Of a stretch of 64,000 nt of DNA, positions 11,253 through 19,772 are shown in pieces (within the stretch, counting starts at the first letter, position 1; each line of letters begins with the position of its first letter). The DNA comes from an uncultured Alphaproteobacteria bacterium (lineage in GTDB: Bacteria > Pseudomonadota > Alphaproteobacteria > Rs-D84): positions 343,272 to 407,271 of the forward strand of contig CATOOF010000002.1 in assembly GCA_951801825.1 (NCBI GenBank), given 5' to 3'. The position numbers and the translations under genes were made by a program. Under the pieces are notes generated by a model. That model was not told where the DNA came from and did not search any database. It was given only the letters and a program-made list of their open reading frames with translations.

Positions 11253-11614
11253 TTTTCATCCCCCCCTGATTTTTTATCTTTTATCAGCGCCTGGGCCGTG
11301 ACACCTGTTGTTATCATTGACACCAGATAGGTTATTACCAACAACAGAACCAGCCGCCACCAAACATCTGCAATATCGCCCCATATATTTATAATCGCAA
11401 CCGCAGGCGCGACAAAAAACAGCCCCATGATTCCATGAAACCAATCTGCAACGTCAGATACCCACGACAGCTTTACCGCGCCCGTTACCAGTGCCAGAAA
11501 CAACAGCACAAGGCCATAAATACTGCCCGCGATTGGCAGTGGAATCAGGTATTCCAGCAATTCCCCCAGCGCAACAAATACCATTATAACGCAAAACTGA
11601 ACCAGATATTTCAT
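11249..11614 (-). CDS. lrgA: LrgA/CidA-family inner-membrane protein
   Basis: 121 aa with four membrane helices. IPLPIAGSIYGLVLLFLAL and the C-terminal hydrophobic half match CidA/LrgA. The start at 11614 follows GGGGGGGAGATATT; the in-frame ATG 14 codons upstream lacks a site. It sits directly downstream of ackA. This is of note because the LrgAB/CidAB systems of other bacteria respond to acetate/pyruvate overflow metabolism. Confidence 0.88.
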   Translation of the reverse strand: MKYLVQFCVIMVFVALGELLEYLIPLPIAGSIYGLVLLFLALVTGAVKLSWVSDVADWFHGIMGLFFVAPAVAIINIWGDIADVWWRLVLLLVITYLVSMITTGVTAQALIKDKKSGGDEK

Positions 11615-11671
11615 AATATCTCCCCCCCGTACCTGGTCCAAGGATACAAAATTCACACAACGAATGTCAAA

Positions 11672-11700
11672 AAGAAAAGCCCCGTTATGGGGCTTTTCTT
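11672..11700 (-). terminator. Intrinsic terminator of ackA
   Basis: Perfect 12-bp stem AAGAAAAGCCCC-gttat-GGGGCTTTTCTT overlapping the ackA stop codon, with T-rich sequence after it on the minus strand. Confidence 0.9.
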
Positions 11701-12940
11701 ATTTTGTAAATGAATAGTCCATCTTTACATGGTCTGGATTGTATGTGCCGTTCATTATCGCAACAGTATCTTCGACCAGGACCAGTTCCTCGTTCGTGGG
11801 TATCATAAATACCTTAACCTTGGAATCGGGGGCGCTGATTTCCATTTCGCCAGAGCCCATGAATGCTTTTGCCGCCTCGTTCCGGGCCGGGTCCAGTTTT
11901 ACCCCCATGTGTTCCATGTTCTCGCAAATCTTGGCGCGGATTTCTGCATTATTTTCCCCAACACCTGCCGTAAAGACAATTGCATGGACCGGCTCTTCGA
12001 TGGCCGCCATGTATGATCCGATGAACTTTTTGGCACGCGCGGCCTCCATATCCATTGCAAGACGGCACTTGTCGTCTTCGTGGAAATGTTCCAGTACATC
12101 ACGACGGTCGGCATAGCATTCTGTCACACCCAAAATACCGGATTGTTTGTTCAGCGCCTCCATAATCAATTTATCAGAAAGGCCCAACTGCTCTTTTACA
12201 TAAAATGGAATAGACGGGTCCAAATCACCGCATCGCGTTCCCATAACCAATCCGGCCAACGGTGTCATCCCCAGTGATGTATCAATGCTGTATCCGTGCT
12301 TTATCGCACAGGCGGACGCACCAGAGCCCATATGCATTGAAATAACATTGCAACGGGATGCGGGCATCCCCATCAAGGCCGCCGCACGTTTCGAAACGTA
12401 CAGGTGCGACGTACCGTGGAAACCATATTTGCGAACCCCCAATTCGCGGTACCATGCCCCAGGAACCGCATAACGGTAATTATAATCCGGCAATGTCTGG
12501 TGGAATGCGGTATCAAATACAGCAACCTGTTTTGCATGTGGCAAAACCTCGCGGGCGGCAATAATGCCGATTAAGTTTGCCGGATTATGCAGCGGCGCCA
12601 GACCACTTAAATCCTTGATGGTTTTTATAACCTCGTCGGTGGCCTCAACCGAGCAGGCAAATTTGTCCCCACCGTGAACCACACGATGCCCCACGCCGCC
12701 TATTTCCGATAACGGGATGCCATTGGCCTTAAGCAAATCAATAACCGCGGCCAAGGCCTCTGAATGATTTTGCATGGATATTTCTTTCTTGCCCTTAGCC
12801 GTGTCCGACTTGAAAGTTACAAAAGAGCCCTGTTCGCCGATTTTTTCGGCATTACCCTTAAATACCGGCAGATATGTATCGGTGTCAAAAACCTGAAACT
12901 TTAATGTCGAGGAACCACAATTCAGCGCAAGTATATACAT
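11699..12940 (-). CDS. ackA: Acetate kinase
   Basis: Interconverts acetyl phosphate + ADP and acetate + ATP. 413 aa, full length. Family motifs: LALNCGSSTLKFQ at the N-terminus, GHRVVHGG, AVFDTAFHQTLP, YGFHGTSHLYVSKRAA, NVISMHMGSGASACA, DTSLGMTPLAGL and FTAGVGENN. AAAGGATG precedes the ATG. No pta gene is in the window. A strong terminator isolates it from lrgAB. Confidence 0.96.
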   Translation of the reverse strand: MYILALNCGSSTLKFQVFDTDTYLPVFKGNAEKIGEQGSFVTFKSDTAKGKKEISMQNHSEALAAVIDLLKANGIPLSEIGGVGHRVVHGGDKFACSVEATDEVIKTIKDLSGLAPLHNPANLIGIIAAREVLPHAKQVAVFDTAFHQTLPDYNYRYAVPGAWYRELGVRKYGFHGTSHLYVSKRAAALMGMPASRCNVISMHMGSGASACAIKHGYSIDTSLGMTPLAGLVMGTRCGDLDPSIPFYVKEQLGLSDKLIMEALNKQSGILGVTECYADRRDVLEHFHEDDKCRLAMDMEAARAKKFIGSYMAAIEEPVHAIVFTAGVGENNAEIRAKICENMEHMGVKLDPARNEAAKAFMGSGEMEISAPDSKVKVFMIPTNEELVLVEDTVAIMNGTYNPDHVKMDYSFTK

Positions 12941-12995
12941 GTTTCATCCTTTCTTTGTCTGTGCCCGGTTACCCTAGCAGATAAGGCGAAAGTTT

Positions 12996-13565
12996 TCAAC
13001 AGTAAAGTCTGTAGAGCAAATTCCAAGACCCCGTGGCAATATTGGTAGGAACACCCGTATCTTTATGAGATACCCACGGGGCCTGGTTGCCTATCATCAT
13101 GCGCACATGCACACCGGAACTGTCGCGGAACTGGTACGGGGCCGGCGCGCTATATGCCCCGAACCCAAAACATGCAACCTGGTCGCCAACCTCATAACCG
13201 GCATCGGGTGTTTTACATACCAGAACCACACTGGCTAAAAAAGGTTCAAGTTCGGTGTTAAATATGTATTCTATTGCTGTTGTTATGCGAATTGGAACCG
13301 CACGCCCCACCAGAACAGTAATAGGTGCAGGCGCAAATTGGGCAACCTTGGCCGCCCAGAAATCATCTGATACAGACTCTATATCAAATGATGTGTTCGG
13401 GTCCGGTATCTGATCCGTGCGCGCCAGGGTATACCCCCCCAGTCGAACGCCATCATGTATACGCACAGTGTTTGATTCCGTGTCAAACGATAGCTCGCCT
13501 GCAAGCCCTGTAAAATTATCATTCTGTGCGGTGGTACCGCGACGAATTTGTAAAACTCGTGCCAT
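12996..13565 (-). CDS. Phage tail-fibre-like protein with N-terminal RRGT module (copy 1)
   Basis: 189 aa. The first 45 residues (LQIRRGTTAQNDNFTGLAGE ... VRIHDGVRLGG) are the short module found at the N-terminus of many phage tail fibres and the Mtd-type tropism determinants. The remainder (about 60-189) is a beta-rich region unlike copies 2 and 3 and is the likely tip. I start at ATG 13565 (AAAAGGAT upstream) rather than a TTG three bases earlier. A TTGATT-TATAAT promoter and then an intrinsic terminator directly precede the gene, a layout shared with the other copies at 17442 and 28133. Confidence 0.7.
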   Translation of the reverse strand: MARVLQIRRGTTAQNDNFTGLAGELSFDTESNTVRIHDGVRLGGYTLARTDQIPDPNTSFDIESVSDDFWAAKVAQFAPAPITVLVGRAVPIRITTAIEYIFNTELEPFLASVVLVCKTPDAGYEVGDQVACFGFGAYSAPAPYQFRDSSGVHVRMMIGNQAPWVSHKDTGVPTNIATGSWNLLYRLYC

Positions 13566-13596
13566 CAATATATCCTTTTGGTTAAAATTGGGAAAT

Positions 13597-13622
13597 AAAA
13601 AAGCACCGCATAATGCGGTGCC
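13597..13622 (-). terminator. Leader terminator between promoter and fibre gene copy 1
   Basis: Minus strand GCACCGCA-tta-TGCGGTGC hairpin followed by TTTTTTA. It lies after the promoter at 13634-13662 and before the fibre gene, so it would stop transcripts before the gene unless read through. Confidence 0.75.
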
Positions 13623-13633
13623 AAGTGTTTTGT

Positions 13634-13662
13634 ATTATACCATAAATCCCTGCAAAAATCAA
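13634..13662 (-). promoter_or_regulatory. Sigma70 promoter of fibre gene copy 1
   Basis: Minus strand TTGATT, 17 bases, TATAAT preceded by TATGG. The -35 box overlaps the stop codon region of the 658-aa gene. Transcription would start near 13627, only a few bases before the leader hairpin. Confidence 0.65.
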
Positions 13663-15635
13663 GCCCGCAGATTTCCGTATCCAGAAATATATTGCTGCTC
13701 AAGCGTCTTTGCCTTGGTCTTCATAAAATTCTTGCGCACTTTCAACGTGGCCAGGCTGAAACTGTGTGTTTTCATGGCAGACATCATCAAATCCCAATAC
13801 GCAACCAGGTCATGATAATTATCCTTGTTTTGGGAACGCCAGTTATCAACCAAATCCTTGCGCTGTGAAAATGCCTGGAACTCTTCTATGTCTTCTTTCA
13901 GTTCGTCATACCCCGGCGCACCTATGGTCATTGCATCCAGGGCCGCCTGCATGGCGTCAATTGTTGATGCGTCTATAACGCGCCCCGAGCGCCCACGCCC
14001 CGCCGCCAAATCTGCCAGGCGCGCATCAACGTTGTGGGTATTATTTAAATTAACTTCGTTATTATATCGATTTTGGTCTTCGGCCTCCCATTGCTTATAG
14101 GCCGCGGCCAAATCGGAGTTCTTGCGAATATCGTTGTTAAATTTTGAGCGTTCTGTGCGAACCGTATTCCGCGTAGCCGCAATCCCGCGGCCAACCGCCT
14201 GGGCCCCAAGCTTTAATGTTTTATCAAACATATTTGTTACAAACTGCATGCCTTCGTTTTTATTCCAAGACAGTCCCTTGTCAGAAAATATAGACAACTC
14301 TTCCTTGGCCAGTGCATCCATTGTCTTGCTGGTGGTAAGGCCATACTTGCATACCGCCAACAGTTCCAGGGCTGTTTTTGCCTCCGCTACTTTACCTTCC
14401 TTTACCGCCGCAATAATAAGCTGTGATACAACCGCCTGCAGCTGGCGGCCGCCCTTTAGTGCATCATTATATGCATTTGGGACCAGGGAATTAATCTTTG
14501 CCATGGTTTTTGCGAACCATTCAAAATGCTTTTTAGCCGTGGGCGACGAATTTGTCACCCTTTTCAATATTGCATCTTTTTTATTTAAAATACCTGCAAT
14601 GCCATCGGTCGGTTTTATTTTTTCCTTGTCTATGGCCTTGATTATTTCCTGGGAAAACGGCGAAAAGTAAAGACGCGTACCCCGCCCCATCTCTACGAAT
14701 TTGCGCAGATAGCTTTCATATGTTTTATCCTTCCAGGATTGTATTGTCTGGACTATATTTTTTTCATCGGCAGCCTTGGGCGGGACAAAATCCTTGCTTT
14801 CCGAATTTTCATAATCCGTAGCCTCGATAGCCTTATTTAGCTGACCGACAATCTTGCCAGAATTTTCATACGCGGCAAATTCTTTGCGAATTGTTTCACT
14901 GCGCAACAATTCGTCCAAAATAACCGGATATATGGATTCAAACTGGGGCTGATTATAATTTGCCCGGAACCAGTCATTTACATCATCAGGCAACCCCAAC
15001 GAGGTAAAAACATCAGCCCGCTGAAGATGTGCGCCAAGCGGCCATATGCTGGCATCTTGATACTGGGCATTGGGAACACCATAATATGGTGAATTTGATA
15101 TTATATAATCCGCAACCTGTAATGCAGAATTACGAAACTTTATGTTTTTATTATACTTTCTGGATGCCAGACCGTCTAATAAATCATCATACGTAAAGTC
15201 ATCGTTTATAAAACCGTTATTTTTAAAGATTCTTGCAAAAGCGCTTTTATTCGTAGCGTTGCCAAGCAGTCTATGTATTTCTGCAAATGCGGCATCAACA
15301 CCGGCAACAGGCTTATCCAAATCAAACGGCTTAAACGTTCCAAACCATTTTGTGATAAAATCTTTAACAGGTTTATTATGATTGTATTTCTTTTTATCCG
15401 CATCCATACCCTGCAATGCGCTTTGCAACAGATTGAACAAATCCTGTTGCTTTGCAGGGTCCAGTGTCGGCAACGGCTGGCCGTCCAACTCTGCCGCCCA
15501 CCACTTCATATTGCCGTTAAAATCCTTGTTTTTGGCATAATCGTCATAACGAGCGCGCGTTTCCTGTGGCATAAGGTCAAAATGGCGCTGTCTGTAATAT
15601 TCAAACAGAAATCTTTTTACATCATCAATAACCAT
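13659..15635 (-). CDS. Large uncharacterised protein (658 aa)
   Basis: No family recognised. It is soluble, mostly helical and rich in Lys, Asn, Asp and Ala, with no signal peptide. Notable stretches are GAQAVGRGIAATRNTVRTER (about 500-520) and a charged C-terminal helical region. I start at MVIDDVKRF (15635), which follows AAAGGGTG and a good promoter; the longer frame would include that promoter. It lies back to back with fibre gene copy 1, so a phage origin (for example an internal virion protein) is possible but not shown. Confidence 0.6.
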   Translation of the reverse strand: MVIDDVKRFLFEYYRQRHFDLMPQETRARYDDYAKNKDFNGNMKWWAAELDGQPLPTLDPAKQQDLFNLLQSALQGMDADKKKYNHNKPVKDFITKWFGTFKPFDLDKPVAGVDAAFAEIHRLLGNATNKSAFARIFKNNGFINDDFTYDDLLDGLASRKYNKNIKFRNSALQVADYIISNSPYYGVPNAQYQDASIWPLGAHLQRADVFTSLGLPDDVNDWFRANYNQPQFESIYPVILDELLRSETIRKEFAAYENSGKIVGQLNKAIEATDYENSESKDFVPPKAADEKNIVQTIQSWKDKTYESYLRKFVEMGRGTRLYFSPFSQEIIKAIDKEKIKPTDGIAGILNKKDAILKRVTNSSPTAKKHFEWFAKTMAKINSLVPNAYNDALKGGRQLQAVVSQLIIAAVKEGKVAEAKTALELLAVCKYGLTTSKTMDALAKEELSIFSDKGLSWNKNEGMQFVTNMFDKTLKLGAQAVGRGIAATRNTVRTERSKFNNDIRKNSDLAAAYKQWEAEDQNRYNNEVNLNNTHNVDARLADLAAGRGRSGRVIDASTIDAMQAALDAMTIGAPGYDELKEDIEEFQAFSQRKDLVDNWRSQNKDNYHDLVAYWDLMMSAMKTHSFSLATLKVRKNFMKTKAKTLEQQYISGYGNLRA

Positions 15636-15663
15636 TGTTCGCACCCTTTTTGCAATCTTTATT

Positions 15664-15692
15664 ATTATAGTACTTTTTCGGCAAAAACTCAA
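15664..15692 (-). promoter_or_regulatory. Sigma70 promoter of the 658-aa gene
   Basis: Minus strand TTGAGT, 17 bases, TATAAT, 29 bases before the ATG at 15635. No terminator lies between this promoter and the gene. Confidence 0.65.
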
Positions 15693-15753
15693 GGAGTTTA
15701 GCCTGAAAACTGTCCTGTACCCGTATCGGAAATATTTATGTAACATTTATTGC

Positions 15754-16431
15754 ATGAATATAAAATTACGCGATGTATTGCTGAAATCGATTCCATATCT
15801 GCTATCGATTGCCGGCGGTGTTGCACTGTTTCTGATAACGGTGGACAATGTGCGCGACCCGGCTGTTTCAGACCTGATGAATAATATTTCCGCATCACTG
15901 TTGTCGATACCAATTGTATTTTTACTTTACGACTATTCAAATTATCGAGTATCAAAAAAGCTGAACCAGACGTTGGCGACAAATATGTCATCGCGCGTGT
16001 CATCACTGATGCTGGGGCTGGTATTGGTACTGCGCCAGGCCGCGGGCCTGCATGGTAAACTGACACTGGCAGGACTGAATAAAATGCGCGACATGCCGGC
16101 CCGAAATATTGCAAACAAAATAAAGATAACACAACCCACACTGGCCAAGATGCGTCAATACCATACGGACTTGGACGACATAATGTACAAATATGGCAAA
16201 AATAATATACTTGATACCGGGAGTCTGCAAAACCTGTCCGGGATAACACTTGACCTGGTCCGCCTGATGAACGAATACGAATTCCACGGCAATAAGAAAG
16301 CTGTTGCCAAATATGCCCTGGATATATTCGGCAAAATTGCGGATTGGATGGACTCGGATGCCGGGGCGGCAATAAATTTTCAAAAAATGCTGCAACAGGC
16401 CGCAGACTCTGACGGCACCCAACCTAATTAA
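15754..16431 (+). CDS. Uncharacterised membrane protein with two N-terminal helices
   Basis: 225 aa. Two membrane segments (IPYLLSIAGGVALFLITV; ISASLLSIPIVFLLYDY) are followed by about 160 residues of cytosolic helical domain. No family recognised. It diverges from the 658-aa gene with about 120 bp between starts and is followed by tRNA-Lys. No strong ribosome binding site is visible. Confidence 0.6.
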   Translation: MNIKLRDVLLKSIPYLLSIAGGVALFLITVDNVRDPAVSDLMNNISASLLSIPIVFLLYDYSNYRVSKKLNQTLATNMSSRVSSLMLGLVLVLRQAAGLHGKLTLAGLNKMRDMPARNIANKIKITQPTLAKMRQYHTDLDDIMYKYGKNNILDTGSLQNLSGITLDLVRLMNEYEFHGNKKAVAKYALDIFGKIADWMDSDAGAAINFQKMLQQAADSDGTQPN

Positions 16432-16533
16432 ATTATTGCATTTTTTCTTGCATTTTTATTTTTTATATGTCAAAATTACGCCCGACCTACGGAAATAGTT
16501 CTATTTTGGTTCTCCCTTTCCGGGTCCGGTTCT

Positions 16534-16609
16534 GGGGACATAGCTCAGTTGGTAGAGCAAATGACTTTTAATCATTGGGTCCAGGGTTCGAGTCCCTGTG
16601 TCCCCACCA
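16534..16609 (+). tRNA. tRNA-Lys (TTT)
   Basis: 76 nt. Acceptor GGGGACA/TGTCCCC, D arm AGCTCAGTTGGTAGAGC, anticodon loop CTTTTAA (TTT), T arm CAGGGTTCGAGTCCCTG, and CCA encoded. A terminator follows at 16616. Confidence 0.96.
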
Positions 16610-16615
16610 GGATTT

Positions 16616-16639
16616 AACCGCGGCACCCCCGCGGTTTTT
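16616..16639 (+). terminator. Intrinsic terminator of tRNA-Lys
   Basis: AACCGCGG-caccc-CCGCGGTT hairpin followed by TTT. Its end touches the stop codon of the convergent invertase gene. Confidence 0.8.
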
Positions 16640-17225
16640 ATCTTAGATAGCGCCCAACGGTTGACGGGCTGACATGCAAATCTGCCGCTATTTTCCGATG
16701 TGAAAAACCTTTGTCCAGCATATGATTTATCATATCGCCACAGCCGTCGAGTTTATGGAGCCTGTTGCGAGAGCCTCTGACCCGCCCAATCGGCAGACCG
16801 CTGGCACGACGCAGTGCCAATGCCTCTCTGGTTCGTTGGGAAATAAGGTCACGCTCTATCTCGGCGGCCAGACTAAATGCGAATGCCAAAATCTTTGCCT
16901 GCAGGTTATCATCAAGCTCGTATCCGTCTTTTACAGTGTATAATCTGGCGCCACGCTGTCTACAATGCTCTAATATACTCATTATCATAAACATCCGCCG
17001 CCCCAGACGCGATAATTCTGAACATATTATCACATCACCGGCATTCAACCCACGCAGGCACCGCCCCAGTGCCCGCAAATCAGGCCCACACAAACCAGAC
17101 ACACCATTATCTTGGATATAGCACCCTATTTCCAGCCCCAACGTGCGGGCTTTGCGCTCGATACCTATTTTTTGATTGGCACAGTCTTGAGAATCTGTGC
17201 TGACCCTTATATAGCCGTAAACCAT
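16638..17225 (-). CDS. Mpi-family serine site-specific DNA invertase
   Basis: 195-aa small serine recombinase. The catalytic serine is in GYIRVSTDSQD near the N-terminus. SELSRLGR, AFAFSLAAEIERDLISQRT and GLPIGRVRG are the hallmarks of the Mpi-type invertases that flip promoters of surface polysaccharide loci in Bacteroides. A C-terminal HTH (KGFSHRKIAADLHVSPSTVG) binds the site. I start at ATG 17225 because GTGGAGGAAAA precedes it; the reading frame extends six codons further through that site. It lies 6.8 kb from a pair of inverted 24-bp sites between two glycosyltransferase operons, its best candidate substrate here. Confidence 0.9.
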   Translation of the reverse strand: MVYGYIRVSTDSQDCANQKIGIERKARTLGLEIGCYIQDNGVSGLCGPDLRALGRCLRGLNAGDVIICSELSRLGRRMFMIMSILEHCRQRGARLYTVKDGYELDDNLQAKILAFAFSLAAEIERDLISQRTREALALRRASGLPIGRVRGSRNRLHKLDGCGDMINHMLDKGFSHRKIAADLHVSPSTVGRYLR

Positions 17226-17274
17226 TTTTCCTCCACTTTTCATTGAATTATATCAAAATAACGCAATTAAATTC

Positions 17275-17303
17275 TGGACTTTGTTTGATTTTTATGGCAT
17301 AAT
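17275..17303 (+). promoter_or_regulatory. Probable promoter of fibre gene copy 2
   Basis: TGGACT, 17 bases, CATAAT (preceded by TTATGG). The same TATGG-CATAAT pattern occurs near 1621. Confidence 0.5.
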
Positions 17304-17334
17304 GGCGGCGTATAAAAAGCAATCCTAGCAACTG

Positions 17335-17363
17335 GTCCCGATGGTGGGGCTTTTTTGTTTTTT
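17335..17363 (+). terminator. First leader terminator before fibre gene copy 2
   Basis: GTCCC-gatggt-GGGGC hairpin followed by TTTTTTGTTTTTT. It lies about 25 bases after the expected transcription start. Confidence 0.6.
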
Positions 17364-17369
17364 ATAGCC

Positions 17370-17392
17370 CGCACGTTATGCGGGTATTTTAA
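17370..17392 (+). terminator. Second leader hairpin before fibre gene copy 2
   Basis: CCCGCA-cgtta-TGCGGG hairpin followed by TATTTT, immediately after the first leader terminator. Confidence 0.5.
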
Positions 17393-17441
17393 TCTAATAT
17401 TTTACAGGAGGGGGCAATTCTTCAAACATTGTCATATAAAC

Positions 17442-17939
17442 ATGGCAAGACAAATTCAATTAAGAAGAGGTACAGAATCACAACACAACACTTTTACAGG
17501 TGCCGAAGGAGAGGTGACTTTTGATATTACCAATAAAACACTGCGCGTACACGACGGCCAAACACCCGGCGGGGTAATGATGGCCAAACATGGCGAAGGC
17601 ATGCCTGAGAATGCAGATTATGTAATAGAAAAACAAACACCCACAGAGGCAAACAACTATACTTGGTATCGAAAATATAAATCCGGCTGGGTTGAGCAAG
17701 GCGGCATATGGAAAGGGTCTATGACCTGTGCCCAGGGCATGGAGGCAAATCCCATAGTTACACTGCCGATATTGATGAGTAATAACAATTATTATGCAAA
17801 TGCAATGGTACAAGAAAATTATACTCTGCCGATGGGAATGCAATTATTTAACAACAGCATAAAATTTCGCTTTGGCGCATACACCGTGGATAGAACATTG
17901 TCACGGTTTGTTTGGACGGTCTGCGGAATGGCGGCCTAA
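17442..17939 (+). CDS. Phage tail-fibre-like protein with N-terminal RRGT module (copy 2)
   Basis: 165 aa. The N-terminus IQLRRGTESQHNTFTGAEGE and LRVHDGQTPGG are the fibre module; GEGMPENADYVIEKQTP and NNYTWYRKYKSGWVEQGG are shared almost word for word with copy 3 (27618-28133). The C-terminal 70 residues diverge, as expected for a receptor-binding tip. I start at 17442 by alignment with the other copies. The best ribosome-binding-like sequence (AGGAGGGGG, 17406-17414) is about 27 bases too far upstream, so translation may be regulated or the leader folded. It sits between the invertase and the glycosyltransferases. Confidence 0.72.
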   Translation: MARQIQLRRGTESQHNTFTGAEGEVTFDITNKTLRVHDGQTPGGVMMAKHGEGMPENADYVIEKQTPTEANNYTWYRKYKSGWVEQGGIWKGSMTCAQGMEANPIVTLPILMSNNNYYANAMVQENYTLPMGMQLFNNSIKFRFGAYTVDRTLSRFVWTVCGMAA

Positions 17940-17947
17940 CAATAACA

Positions 17948-17973
17948 AAAGAACCGGACGCGTCCGGTTCTTT
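17948..17973. terminator. Bidirectional terminator between fibre copy 2 and the glycosyltransferases
   Basis: Perfect palindrome AAAGAACCGGACG-CGTCCGGTTCTTT between two convergent genes. Confidence 0.85.
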
Positions 17974-17975
17974 GT

Positions 17976-19754
17976 TTAGTTTTCTAATAAATGCGGATTA
18001 CTGGAAACATAATAGACAAACATATCAATAAACTGAATTATTCGACGCAGGTCTATATCCGTTTCTTTTATATGCGTATAAAAATCTGAAATTATCTCAG
18101 ATGTTCTCATATTGTTATATGCATCTATTTCATGAGATATTTTCTCATTATTACAGTTATCGTACCAGCATGGAAAGCGCGTTTGCGCATCATTCGTGGT
18201 AAGCGTTTTCAACGGCGGGCGTGAAAAATAACTGATATGCAGCCCGCATAATGGACGATATCTGCAATTATTCTCGTCCGGAATTTTATAGTTTTTGTTA
18301 CACATCAGATTATACAAGACATTTTCATCCACGTCTTTATATATGTCTATGCCCGACAGGTCGACCGGATACATCTTTGCGTATTCTATAAAATGCAGGC
18401 CTGAGAGCTGCGGTATTCCAGAACGTTTTATATTTGAAAAATCCAAATCATATTTTGAAATATTATCCAAATGCAGCTTACAAATATCATCCGTTACAAT
18501 AACGTCTACATCCCCAATATACAAATATTTAGCCGACATTGTCGGTCTGGATATAAACCGAACCGTACCGGCGGGCACATTTTCAAATTCTGGGGAAATT
18601 TGGGTAAATTTTACACGGGATGGAAAACGCTGGGTATAAAAATCTATCAAATGAGAATATTTTGACGAAAATTCCGCCAGGTTTTCCAGCGCTATCTCGA
18701 CCGCGACATCACTGTTTGATGCCAGAACCCATATCGGGTACAATATTGCAAAATCATAATATTTTTGATTTGCATACGTATAAACAAGCAACGTTCTATT
18801 AGTCGATACGACTGGTGTCGTATCGACCGGGGGCGTAGACACCGGTAAAATCTGGCCTGACGTAATGGGCGCGATGCCTATTTTGCGACGCACATGGCGA
18901 CGGGCATTGCGACGCCACAACGCAACCGGTATCAGCCCGCATACCACACGCAACATTAAATACTGGGCAACAGTATACTTAACCAACGGTTTCGCAGAGT
19001 CTTTCAAATCTGTTGGCATTTCCTTGTGGCCGGGCACAAAAAAATTTACACCATCCACCCTGGTATTGTTTAATGCAATATCTGCGGGCAGAATTCCGAA
19101 TTTAAACAAAACATAGGAAAACGACAACTGGTCGCGCTTTGAATAATCACGAATACAGTTCCACCATAAATCATTAATTGCCCGAACAGTCTTGTCATTG
19201 TGGCGGCGGAACACAATATTTGTTTCATTCAGCCCATAATGAGACGGCATGTGCTGTTTCTGTAAGAAACGTGCCGTCTGCAGGCATGCCTGCGAGGTAT
19301 CACGACCACAGGCGATAACCGCCTCTACCTCATCAAAAATACAATCACGTTCATTATGAATTGGAACCAGCAAGGGTAAATTACGGTCGGCAATCTGGCG
19401 CTGTAAATAATCGGTCAATATATTTACATTCGCGTCAATCCAAACGGATGCATCATACCCGCGACAGCATATTTCCGGATGCGTTTTATGCCATCCTGAA
19501 TTACGTTTTGGGTCCAAATCTTCAAACAATGCCGGCTTTATCTGCCATGGGCCGATATGTTTGTGGCGCAACAAGCCTGCATCGTTGGTAAAGCAAATAT
19601 AACTCCACCCGGGGACAATATAGCGATGCGACATCAAATTATCATATCCATCAGATATGTATGTGTAACAGGCTATTTTCATACCAGATATATTTTTCGG
19701 CACAGTATTTTTTATTTTATTATAGATATTAAGAAAAATATTACCTTTTGACAT
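17976..19754 (-). CDS. Two-domain glycosyltransferase-like protein with N-terminal DUF616 domain
   Basis: 592 aa. Residues about 20-250 match DUF616 (KIACYTYISDGYDNL, CFTNDAGLL, WHKTHPEICCRGYDASVWID), a glycosyltransferase-like domain. After a Pro/Thr-rich linker (about 300-320), residues 325-592 look like a second GT-A-type domain with YLYIGDVDVIVTDDI (DxD). The segment just before the linker (VCGLIPVALWRRNARRHVRR) resembles the C-terminal tail motif of the neighbouring enzymes, suggesting fusion of two genes. It is the last gene of the leftward operon that starts at 23780. The sugar substrate is unknown. Confidence 0.75.
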   Translation of the reverse strand: MSKGNIFLNIYNKIKNTVPKNISGMKIACYTYISDGYDNLMSHRYIVPGWSYICFTNDAGLLRHKHIGPWQIKPALFEDLDPKRNSGWHKTHPEICCRGYDASVWIDANVNILTDYLQRQIADRNLPLLVPIHNERDCIFDEVEAVIACGRDTSQACLQTARFLQKQHMPSHYGLNETNIVFRRHNDKTVRAINDLWWNCIRDYSKRDQLSFSYVLFKFGILPADIALNNTRVDGVNFFVPGHKEMPTDLKDSAKPLVKYTVAQYLMLRVVCGLIPVALWRRNARRHVRRKIGIAPITSGQILPVSTPPVDTTPVVSTNRTLLVYTYANQKYYDFAILYPIWVLASNSDVAVEIALENLAEFSSKYSHLIDFYTQRFPSRVKFTQISPEFENVPAGTVRFISRPTMSAKYLYIGDVDVIVTDDICKLHLDNISKYDLDFSNIKRSGIPQLSGLHFIEYAKMYPVDLSGIDIYKDVDENVLYNLMCNKNYKIPDENNCRYRPLCGLHISYFSRPPLKTLTTNDAQTRFPCWYDNCNNEKISHEIDAYNNMRTSEIISDFYTHIKETDIDLRRIIQFIDMFVYYVSSNPHLLEN

Positions 19755-19772
19755 AAAGCCCCCTGGTCCGAA

